DNA of 8,830 bases. Source: an uncultured Paracoccaceae bacterium (GTDB taxonomy: Bacteria > Pseudomonadota > Alphaproteobacteria > Rhodobacterales > Rhodobacteraceae). The notes below the pieces were generated by a model. That model was not told the origin of the DNA. It ran no database searches and saw only the letters and a program-made list of their open reading frames with translations. The stretch is taken from positions 1 to 8,830 of the forward strand of contig CALFSV010000268.1 of the NCBI GenBank assembly GCA_937916485.1, given 5' to 3'. Position 1 is the first letter of the stretch; every line of letters begins with the position of its first letter. Made by a program: the position numbers and the translations under genes. Shown here piece after piece: positions 1-5,479 of the stretch.

Positions 1-1
1 C

Positions 2-841
2 TTTCGTGAGGGTCCTCTGCTGAAAATCGGGGTGTATCTTCTGGGTGGAACCCTGTTGGCGCTCGTTTTGTTTTATCTGATCCGTGGCCGCATTCGCATT
101 CATGGCGAAAAAACAGGCAGCACCATCACCCGCTTCAAGGCATTTGAACGATTCGGCCATTGGCTGTTGGCGTCGTCTTTCATTGTGCTGGGCCTCACTG
201 GCCTGATCTCCCTTTTCGGACGCAAAGTCCTGATCCCTGCCTTCGGACCAGAGGCATTCTCAATGCTCGCCTTGGGTAGCAAATGGGTACACAACAATAT
301 TTCCTGGGCCTTTATGATCGCATTGGTCATCATCTTTGTGGTCTGGGTGGTGCACAATCTACCCGACCGCACCGACTTGCGGTGGTTGGCCAAGGCGGGC
401 GGATTGTTTGGTGGCGAACACCCACCTGCCAAGAAATTCAACGCAGGCCAAAAGCTGATCTTTTGGTCCGTTATTTTACTGGGTGGCTCGATTTCCCTTT
501 CCGGCCTGTCGCTGCTCTTTCCGTTCGAATTCAACCTCTTTGGACACACGTTTTCGACACTCAATAGCTGGGGCGCGCCGGGTTGGTTTGGCGCCAGCGA
601 CCTGCCATACCCGCTTTCGCCACAAGAAGAGATGCAATTTGCACAGCTTTGGCATGCCCTTATCAGCCTTGTTCTGACAGCTATCATTTTTGCGCATATC
701 TACCTTGGGTCCGTTGGGATGGAAGGTGCCTTTGATGCGATGGGCAAAGGCGAGGTCGAAGAACAATGGGCGCGCGAACATCACAGCCTCTGGGTTGAAG
801 AAGTCCTGAACGACAAAACCGCACCCACAAAGGAAGCCTGA
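2..841 (+). CDS. Formate dehydrogenase gamma subunit (membrane cytochrome b), 5'-truncated
   Basis: This is the membrane anchor of a respiratory formate dehydrogenase. It takes electrons from the catalytic and iron-sulfur subunits through b hemes and passes them to quinone. The frame is open to the left edge of the window: codons from base 2 run into the GTG at 32, so the 5' end is missing and that GTG is not the real start. Counting from the codon at 32, four hydrophobic segments lie near residues 3-17, 43-62, 91-109 and 141-163, with another near 209-226. Candidate heme ligands sit at the usual places: H43 (in FGHWLLA), H87 (WVHN), H208 (LWHAL) and H222 (AHIYLG). The AHIYLGSVGMEGAFDAM stretch is typical of FdnI/FdoI-type subunits. 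The tail is acidic and soluble. The other fdh genes should lie just left of the window. The family call is firm; the exact subclass is not resolved. Confidence 0.93.
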   Translation, partial: FREGPLLKIGVYLLGGTLLALVLFYLIRGRIRIHGEKTGSTITRFKAFERFGHWLLASSFIVLGLTGLISLFGRKVLIPAFGPEAFSMLALGSKWVHNNISWAFMIALVIIFVVWVVHNLPDRTDLRWLAKAGGLFGGEHPPAKKFNAGQKLIFWSVILLGGSISLSGLSLLFPFEFNLFGHTFSTLNSWGAPGWFGASDLPYPLSPQEEMQFAQLWHALISLVLTAIIFAHIYLGSVGMEGAFDAMGKGEVEEQWAREHHSLWVEEVLNDKTAPTKEA

Positions 842-842
842 C

Positions 843-977
843 ATGAAAGCCTTTCTTCTCGCTCTTGTTGCGCTCGTGGTGATCACGGTTGGCGCCAATC
901 AAATCCTTCACCGGATCGGTTTTTCTGCCGATGCCGCGACGGTTTCCAGCAACAATGTCAGGTTGCCCGATGAGTGA
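843..977 (+). CDS. 44-residue single-span membrane protein downstream of FDH gamma
   Basis: A small gene starting one base after the FDH gamma stop, with ATG at 843 and TGA ending at 977. The product begins MKAFLLALVALVVITVG, a hydrophobic segment covering roughly residues 3-18. A short polar tail of about 25 residues, ending VRLPDE, follows. This could be one membrane helix or an uncleaved signal anchor. The near-overlap with the upstream stop suggests translational coupling, so it is probably part of the fdh operon. A role as a small accessory or assembly peptide of the dehydrogenase is inference from position only. I do not recognise a named family. The upstream gene's own 3' end (AAGGAAG, about 830-836) gives a plausible ribosome binding site. 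Confidence 0.6.
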   Translation: MKAFLLALVALVVITVGANQILHRIGFSADAATVSSNNVRLPDE

Positions 978-1242
978 CGGCGCAATGACGGAGCCGATCC
1001 ATAATCGAGCGATAAAATCCAGATCGACGCGCGCGTAGATATTTCCGTCGACCGGGTTTTTCGGATTTCGAGAATGGGCCTTCCAAATACTTCTATGAAC
1101 GTTTGGTTCAAAAATGCTTGGCGTTTGGGTCAGAATTGCGTGGCTTAGTTCTTCTATCCCTCAAGTTTTCAAGCGCGATTGCGTCAAAGACATCTGACGT
1201 TCCATAGTAAGATGTCACGTGACTTTGAACTTTGCGTCATAA
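978..1242. other. Noncoding stretch after the fdh genes, no gene supported
   Basis: No convincing gene is visible here. One plus-strand frame is open from about base 1020 to a TAG near 1205 and reads like protein around PGFSDFENGPSKYFYERL, but it has no start, ribosome site or family I recognise. It may be decayed coding sequence. No clear intrinsic terminator for the formate dehydrogenase operon was found. Confidence 0.4.
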
Positions 1243-1530
1243 ATTGACCGTCTCATCGCTACAACCGGCTTGGCGTTTCTGGCGGTTGTATTCTGTCTCA
1301 TCACAACGTTGCACGCCGCTCGTCTGGTGCGCGCGCATGAGGTTCAAGCACATCGATGCTGGATGATTTGTTCCTTTGCGCTGACCTAGGCGGCTGTATC
1401 TCTACGCGTGCAGCTAGCTGTTTTTATGTTTAGATTGGCGATGCCATATGAACAGGTTTATCCGTTCTTGGCTTGGTCGTGCTGGGTGCCCAAAATCGTA
1501 TTTGCCTTATTGTATGTTCGCCGTTCGTAA
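1243..1530 (+). pseudogene. DUF2306-type membrane protein fragment, broken by an in-frame TAG
   Basis: The plus frame from 1243 to the TAA at 1528-1530 reads as the C-terminal part of a DUF2306-type predicted membrane protein. Family-like features, in order, are a hydrophobic helix (LAFLAVVFCLITTLHAARLVR), the conserved HRxWM block (here HRCWMICSFALT), then AAVSLRVQLAVF, and finally YPFLAWSCWVPKIVFALL. In the family these correspond to HRRWMIRSYALTxAAVTLRL and AWLCWVPN. A TAG at 1387-1389 falls exactly between ALT and AAV, where intact members usually have one hydrophobic residue. A stop (TAA, 1240-1242) lies immediately upstream, and no N-terminal half is visible in any frame. An amber stop, a lost 5' half and no start codon together indicate a dead gene rather than a recoded one. 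Confidence 0.75.
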
Positions 1531-1911
1531 CGGGAATGCCTGTATAACCTGAGTCTATTTATTATTCACGATAGCAGCCGTTCATACCCAGTGCGGCATT
1601 TGGTACTTTGGGCTCCAAGCCGCCGTTCGCCGCAACTTTGATGAAGGTCCGGTATGTGCCGTTAGTGCTGAAAGCACCTTTGAGCATAAGCAAGGCTGGA
1701 CGGTATCAACTACAAGGTTGAAGTAATTTTTTGCTGTTGGGTGAGTAGCTCAAAGCAAGCGGTTTGAAATTCTTTCAGCTATTCCGCAGAGGGGCCCCAG
1801 GCCCTGCTTACGGTACATGGAAAAGACTACTACCTCCGATAGGATACCCTACCTACCCAACAAAGCCAGTCGCTTTCAAAACTACTAAAACAACCAAGGG
1901 AATTGGGCTAA
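1531..1911. other. Noncoding left edge of the accessory block
   Basis: No gene is supported. GCCGTT recurs at 1520, 1577, 1622 and 1658, the first copy falling just inside the pseudogene upstream; this may be a degenerate dispersed repeat. A plus-strand reading frame at 1764-1967 has poor composition, no clear ribosome site and overlaps the 3' end of the minus-strand recombinase, so I do not call it. A GGGGCCCC palindrome lies at 1792-1799. CCAA/TTGG arms at 1894-1906, followed on the minus strand by a T-rich run, are too weak to call a terminator for the recombinase. Confidence 0.4.
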
Positions 1912-2457
1912 CTAAACCCGCTCAAGAGCCTTGTAGACTGCTGACCGAGTGCAACCCAGTTCCTTAGCTATGGCAGTGGCCCCCACGCCCTCAGAGCGTA
2001 GCTGTAGCAGCCTTTCAGTATCAATGGACGTTGGCCTGCCCTTGTAGACACCCTTGGCCTTAGCGGCCTCTATGCCAGCCCTCTGGCGCTCTTTGATGTG
2101 TGCTAGTTCCATCTCTGACACCATAGACAAGACAGTAAGGATCAGACGCCCCTCAGGCTTGCTTGTGTCGATGTCACGATCCAACACCCGTAGGAAAGCC
2201 CCCTTCTGGTCCAGTTCATGCACGATATTCAGAACGTCACGTGTAGACCTGCCAAGACGGTCCAGCTTGTGAACAACCATCGTGTCACCATCGGTGATGA
2301 AGTCCAGAAGGATAGCAAGTTCTGTGCGACCGTCCCTAGAGCCGCCTGATACCTTTTCTGTTCTGATAACCGAACAACCAGCCTCTTTCAGCTTCGCCTC
2401 TTGAATATCGGTATCCTGTGAGAGTGAACTGACGCGGGCGTAACCGTAGACTGCCAT
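1912..2457 (-). CDS. Small serine recombinase (resolvase/invertase family)
   Basis: A 181-residue protein of usual TnpR/Hin/Gin size. It carries out site-specific recombination through a serine-DNA phosphodiester intermediate. The N-terminal catalytic domain opens with YGYARVSS (residues 4-11), with the expected nucleophile at S10 and an active-site arginine at R8. The second arginine cluster, KLDRLGRS, is at 64-71 (R67 and R70). DIDTSKPEGRL follows at 95-105, and the long dimer helix ends in ERQRAGIEAAKAKG near 123-136. After the GRP linker (140-142) is a Hin-type helix-turn-helix at about 158-178 (GATAIAKELGCTRSAVYKAL). All key residues are present, so it looks functional. The ATG at 2457 has AAGGGA eight bases upstream. 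It lies 275 bases downstream of the polymerase-like gene on the same strand. It could resolve element dimers or move the element; which one is not shown. Confidence 0.95.
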   Translation of the reverse strand: MAVYGYARVSSLSQDTDIQEAKLKEAGCSVIRTEKVSGGSRDGRTELAILLDFITDGDTMVVHKLDRLGRSTRDVLNIVHELDQKGAFLRVLDRDIDTSKPEGRLILTVLSMVSEMELAHIKERQRAGIEAAKAKGVYKGRPTSIDTERLLQLRSEGVGATAIAKELGCTRSAVYKALERV

Positions 2458-2732
2458 GATGTGTGTCCCTTGTGTATAATATGATTCTAAGACTTCCTAC
2501 ACATTACGTGGAATAACTACACAATGAAACCCTAATGCTACACTTTTTCACCCATTCTGATTGTCTCCTATGCGTGTACTCAAGTTATACACCTCAGTGA
2601 GTGATACTCATTAAGTGATATACTGTTTAAGGTGATTTATAACCCTCAAGAGGACTCCCTTAGGTGATAGAACAGATAGAGGTTTATTCACCACCTATGG
2701 GAGGTCCAAGGGTGTATAGCAGTCATTATCTA
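2458..2732. other. AT-rich repeat-bearing spacer; candidate res site and/or origin
   Basis: This is the most AT-rich part of the window. It holds an 8-bp inverted pair GTGTATAA (2472-2479) / TTATACAC (2585-2592). The second arm also closes an imperfect palindrome with GTGTACT at 2574-2580. CTACAC recurs at 2497, 2517 and 2538 with 20-21 bp spacing. GTGAT recurs at 2601, 2615, 2632 and 2664, and GAGTgatACTC is a perfect palindrome at 2600-2610. Resolvases normally bind inverted repeats next to their own gene, and iteron-like direct repeats are typical of replication origins. Both readings fit and neither is proven. A TATTAT box (2476-2481, minus) overlaps the first inverted arm but sits very close to the recombinase ribosome site. 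Confidence 0.45.
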
Positions 2733-4031
2733 CTAAGCCACTCTACCCATTCCGCTTTTCTTCTCTGTGTCAGCTTGTTCGATTGTGTATGCCGGAAGCA
2801 CCACAGCCCAACCATTCTCCCGACAATACCAACTGAATACTTCCTGTAGCTTGCTGCCAACCAAGTCTGAATCCACGGCACGACAGATAAGGCAATCGTG
2901 AAGGATGTAGGCTGGCACGTCCAACCCTTCGACCACCCGCAGCATGATTTCACTTTCATGGTAGGCAAGCGCCAAAGCGTCCAAAACGCCCTTCTTGAGC
3001 AACTTCAGGCAAGGGAATGCTGGAAGGACGAACTCATCTCGAAGCAATTTCAGGCTTTCCTTGGTCAGTCCTACCTTCTGACACATCTTTCCGTCTTTCC
3101 AACGCATATGGTAGCCAGCCCCGATCATCTCGTTGATGTAGGCTTTGACCTGCTTCCTATCATTCCAGCCGCAAGCGTAAGGATCATCGAACTCACGAGG
3201 GAATGACGGTTCTCCTGACATAGCCGACAGTAAGGTTAGGTTCATGCCGCTAACGTCCACTTCAGCGACAGCCATTCCGTCAATCTTGCCCTTGAGGCGT
3301 TGTTCTTTCTTCATGTTGGTCCACGCGCCGTATAGCCGACCGTTCCGAGTCATATCGGCATTGTTGAAGACGCGCTGGGCATTGGTCATTGTCACGTTTC
3401 CAACCACGTAAGGATGCTGCGCCCAGCGCTTCCAGATACCTTTGATTCTGCTTGCCTCACGGGCCTCTGCCATCTTCTGTCGTTTTGGGTCTCTTACCTC
3501 TACAGGCGCTTGTGCCTTACCTTTTCGACCCTTCTTCTTGCCGATACGGATTTCAGAGACCAAGTCACTTGAGACGAAACGCATAGATTGACCAATAGCG
3601 GGTATATCGCCTCGGATCAGGTAGCCGGAACAATTGCCCTCGCCATCGTGCAGGTTGATTTGAGCCTCTAGCTTGTAGGTAATCCAGCCTGCTTGGACCA
3701 ACGCCTCCCGAAGCTGCTTAGCGACGCTGTAGCCTACCTCAGAGCGCCCTCGCCAGTATCCCTTGGAATGGGGCCACCCGATGATCAGCGCCTCCCCATA
3801 TTGGACCCTACGCCCTTCAAGACGTGCTGCCTGTAGTAGGAAGCTTGCCAGCAAGCCCTGAAGTTTACGACGGGTGCTAGGTGCTACGTTCGCTAAGCCG
3901 ACCCTTTGCATAATTTCATCTATGACGGCCACATCTTCGGGGCGCTTCGGATCAACCTTGCAGGATAGGACCTCTTCAAGGACGGGAGGTCGAAAATAGT
4001 TATGCTTCTTTTGGGAGAGCAGCTTGGCCAT
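2733..4031 (-). CDS. Putative compact family-A-like (PolA/T7-like) polymerase, replication-type protein of a mobile element
   Basis: A 432-residue protein that would usually be annotated hypothetical. The C-terminal half shows three blocks in the order and chemistry of the family A DNA polymerase/T7 RNA polymerase palm. A motif-A-like block has D259 in AEVDVSGMNLTLLSAMSGE (residues 256-274). A motif-B-like block has R292, K296 and N300 in DRKQVKAYINEMIGAG (291-306). A motif-C-like block has H378 and D379 in YILHDCLI (375-382). A GRLYGAW block (231-237) precedes motif A. The N-terminal part (about 80-140) looks like a winged-helix or DNA-binding region, followed by a basic linker, GKKKGRKGKAQ, near 164-174. 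No 3'-5' or 5'-3' exonuclease or primase motif is seen. The ATG at 4031 has AAGG nine bases upstream. The neighbouring serine recombinase and repeat-rich flanks fit a replication role. Coding is certain; function is inferred. Confidence 0.9.
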   Translation of the reverse strand: MAKLLSQKKHNYFRPPVLEEVLSCKVDPKRPEDVAVIDEIMQRVGLANVAPSTRRKLQGLLASFLLQAARLEGRRVQYGEALIIGWPHSKGYWRGRSEVGYSVAKQLREALVQAGWITYKLEAQINLHDGEGNCSGYLIRGDIPAIGQSMRFVSSDLVSEIRIGKKKGRKGKAQAPVEVRDPKRQKMAEAREASRIKGIWKRWAQHPYVVGNVTMTNAQRVFNNADMTRNGRLYGAWTNMKKEQRLKGKIDGMAVAEVDVSGMNLTLLSAMSGEPSFPREFDDPYACGWNDRKQVKAYINEMIGAGYHMRWKDGKMCQKVGLTKESLKLLRDEFVLPAFPCLKLLKKGVLDALALAYHESEIMLRVVEGLDVPAYILHDCLICRAVDSDLVGSKLQEVFSWYCRENGWAVVLPAYTIEQADTEKKSGMGRVA

Positions 4032-4370
4032 TAAGTCTTACCTTTCAAATCTGTTGGAATGCCTCTGACAGCACAAAGCTACGCCCTACGGCGAAACCTC
4101 ACGGCTAGGCAGTTCGATGGACCAAGACAGCAGAATTGCAGGAAACTAGGCGGACCTATCCTGTGGCCTTTGTCTTGGTGTTTTGGGGTATTCTGCCGGG
4201 TGCGTGCCTCAGGCTGCTACACAATCAGAGCAATCTCGGAGCCATCTTCTTTCCGGACCATGCAAAATATGAACCCACAGCAGAATTTCAAGACAAACGG
4301 GAGGAATTGGCTTGATCGAGGATCAGTCGCGGGCCGCAGGAAAGGGAATGCCCCTACAACAGCCAACCCT
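4032..4370. other. Long leader upstream of the polymerase-like gene, no gene supported
   Basis: Noncoding as far as I can tell. An 11-bp direct repeat ACAGCAGAATT occurs at 4127-4137 and 4277-4287, 150 bp apart. A minus-strand reading just upstream of the gene (GRSFVLSEAFQQI then stop, 4051-4089) resembles the tail of the tyrosine-recombinase remnant at 5305-5460; the DNA match is strongest at 4061-4074 against 5333-5346. A plus-strand frame (4059-4418) lacks family resemblance and a convincing ribosome site. If the promoter at 4371-4399 is right, this is an untranslated leader of roughly 330 bases, unusually long and possibly regulatory. Confidence 0.35.
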
Positions 4371-4399
4371 TTGATAGCATATCAGGTGTATATACTCAA
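4371..4399 (-). promoter_or_regulatory. Candidate promoter with overlapping palindrome (operator-like)
   Basis: On the minus strand TTGAGT (4394-4399) and TATCAA (4371-4376) are separated by exactly 17 bases and each matches four of six positions of the -35 and -10 consensus. A perfect inverted repeat, TGATA-gca-TATCA (4372-4384), covers the -10 region and spacer, as an operator would. It would drive the polymerase-like gene. The hexamer matches are modest, so this is a candidate only. Confidence 0.3.
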
Positions 4400-4426
4400 A
4401 CCACACACAACAGGTTGATTTTCTGT

Positions 4427-4464
4427 CGGTGTCAGGCTCAATTTGTAAGCCCTGCGTAACTAAG
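4427..4464 (+). repeat. Possible Tn3-family terminal inverted repeat (single copy)
   Basis: A 37-38 base stretch begins GGTGTCAG and ends CGTAACTAAG, the GG...TAAG layout of Tn3-family terminal repeats. A second GTGTCAG follows at 4480-4486. I could not find a matching opposite copy in the window and there is no Tn3 transposase. If real, it is a solo remnant. The identification rests on pattern and length only. Confidence 0.22.
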
Positions 4465-4555
4465 TCTTTTCGCTAAAAGTGTCAGAGGTGTTATCGCGTC
4501 AATGTCCCAAACGGCCCAGAGCTATATTTGCCACTTTTCGATGTTCGGTCGCTCA
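4465..4555. other. Spacer between possible transposon end and YbjQ-type gene
   Basis: No gene is seen. This lies downstream of the minus-strand YbjQ-type gene, and no hairpin-plus-T-run terminator is evident. Confidence 0.3.
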
Positions 4556-5074
4556 CTAGTTTTCCTCAATCCTCACGGCAGTTCCAGAGGCCACCAACAG
4601 CACCATGCTGCCCGCTGCGCTAAGCTCGACATAATCGAGGTCCACACCTACCACTGCGTTCGCCCCCACCTCGTACGCTTCCTTCTTGAGTTCGTAGAGG
4701 GCTGTGCGACGTGTGTCCTGCAGCGTCTTTTGAACGGCCTTTGAGCGTCCACCTACGATGTCTCTGACACCTGCGAACAAGTCTTTGAAGATGTTCATAC
4801 CGAAAGCACACTCTGCCGTAACAACCTCAATGCGCTTAGTGATTTTCAAGCCCTCGGGATAGGTCTCGGTTGTGAGCATGACAGAGTTAATTTTACACTC
4901 ATGCTCCTCAATCCTTTCTTTCTCGGCTTCAGCCCGTGCCAGTCTTTCCTGTACACTTTCATCGCTATAATCAGCACTCTTGGGTCCGCGACCGCTAAGG
5001 CAATCGGTGCAACGTTCATCGTTTCCTTTATTAAATACGGTCAGTTTTTTCCCACAAGCGGCGCAAACAGCCAT
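4556..5074 (-). CDS. Zinc-ribbon + YbjQ/UPF0145 (heavy-metal-binding-like) domain protein
   Basis: A 172-residue, soluble two-domain protein. The N-terminus has CAAC and CTDC (C4, C7, C22, C25), a CxxC-x14-CxxC zinc ribbon. A charged helix rich in E, R and A (about 38-60) follows. Residues 66-168 match the YbjQ/UPF0145 pattern: [12 protein letters not shown], then [28 protein letters not shown], then the helix [31 protein letters not shown], and finally [10 protein letters not shown]. YbjQ proteins form small oligomeric beta/alpha rings of unclear function. The start is the second of two adjacent ATGs (5072-5074), four bases after GGAGG; the first ATG (5075-5077) is only one base from it. The frame stays open to a TTG at 5146, but that has no ribosome site. 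Domain assignment is firm and function unknown. It lies alone between the recombinase remnant and the polymerase-like gene. Confidence 0.9.
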   Translation of the reverse strand: MAVCAACGKKLTVFNKGNDERCTDCLSGRGPKSADYSDESVQERLARAEAEKERIEEHECKINSVMLTTETYPEGLKITKRIEVVTAECAFGMNIFKDLFAGVRDIVGGRSKAVQKTLQDTRRTALYELKKEAYEVGANAVVGVDLDYVELSAAGSMVLLVASGTAVRIEEN

Positions 5075-5077
5075 CAT

Positions 5078-5083
5078 TCCTCC
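5078..5083 (-). promoter_or_regulatory. Strong Shine-Dalgarno fixing the YbjQ-type gene start
   Basis: GGAGGA on the minus strand directly precedes a pair of adjacent ATGs. Spacing favours the second ATG (5072-5074), giving a protein starting [10 protein letters not shown], so the zinc ribbon lies at the very N-terminus. Confidence 0.7.
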
Positions 5084-5096
5084 ACGAGCTAAAGCG

Positions 5097-5127
5097 ATTA
5101 TGTTACCTTCGCTCAAATGAGTGTCAC
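5097..5127 (-). promoter_or_regulatory. Weak candidate promoter for the YbjQ-type gene
   Basis: On the minus strand CATAAT (5097-5102, five of six consensus bases) lies 19 bases after GTGACA (5122-5127, five of six). The spacing is long for a sigma-70-type promoter, so this is tentative. The -10 would sit about 22 bases upstream of the start codon. Confidence 0.28.
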
Positions 5128-5304
5128 GGGCAAATCTATCAATCAAGAGGCTCAGCTAACCAAAGCAAAAACGGGCGATGCAGCCTCTCTACGCCCATCA
5201 AGAGAACCCCCTCACGCTCAGTATAAGGCTCATACAGCACCATCTCCGCATTTAGGCTACCATTGTGGCCAAATGGAGCTAATGTCGCCCTACGGTCTTA
5301 TTTT
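5128..5304. other. Spacer between recombinase remnant and YbjQ-type gene
   Basis: No gene is seen. A 10-bp sequence CGCCCTACGG (5286-5295) is also present at 4082-4091, upstream of the polymerase-like gene. An attachment site could lie here, since it immediately follows the recombinase tail, but no longer direct repeat with another part of the window was found. Confidence 0.3.
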
Positions 5305-5479
5305 TCACCTTTCCCACTTTAGGTTTTCTACCGCCTCAGACAGCACCTCAAACGATACACCGCCAGAATACAGCCCGTAACTCATCGTATTCAGATCATG
5401 CCCTAGCAGCCGCGCACTGACGTTCTCAGGCACCCTGCCCGTCCGTAGCCCCGACAACAGTACGAAAAGCGGCAAGATC
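5305..5479 (-). pseudogene. Tyrosine recombinase (phage-type integrase), 3'-terminal remnant
   Basis: The minus frame from 5460 down to the TGA at 5305-5307 gives 51 residues typical of the end of a phage-type integrase. It contains RTGRVPENVSARLLGHD (the GH of the catalytic box), then TMSYGLYSGG with the likely nucleophilic tyrosine, then a terminal helix (FEVLSEAVENL) and stop. A second frame just upstream (LAAFRTVVG, about 5476-5450) resembles the preceding HxFR box, suggesting a one-base frameshift between the two. The rest of the integrase, including the N-terminal DNA-binding and core domains, is absent; sequence beyond about 5480 does not resemble it. It is therefore a decayed end fragment that once belonged to an integrating element. 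The tail is confident; the frameshift is less so. Confidence 0.7.

Noticed and set aside
908..1111. Minus-strand frame of 67 codons after the fdh genes
   Set aside because: Parts look protein-like (FGRPILEIRKTRS), but it overlaps the small membrane gene and has no recognisable family; left as uncertain noncoding.
1387..1389. Amber codon read as pyrrolysine or readthrough
   Set aside because: The gene also lacks its 5' half and a start, so simple decay explains it better.
1894..1906. Terminator for the serine recombinase
   Set aside because: The stem has only four pairs (CCAA/TTGG); too weak despite the T-rich sequence after it on the minus strand.
1764..1967. Plus-strand frame of 67 codons
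   Set aside because: Proline/threonine-rich translation with no family resemblance, no clear ribosome site, and overlap with the recombinase 3' end on the other strand.
2458..2732. CRISPR-like array from the short repeats
   Set aside because: Repeats are only 5-7 bases, differ in spacing and have no cas genes nearby.
4059..4418. Plus-strand frame of 119 codons upstream of the polymerase-like gene
   Set aside because: Opposite orientation, overlaps the proposed promoter, no recognisable motif and no convincing ribosome site; more likely a chance open frame.
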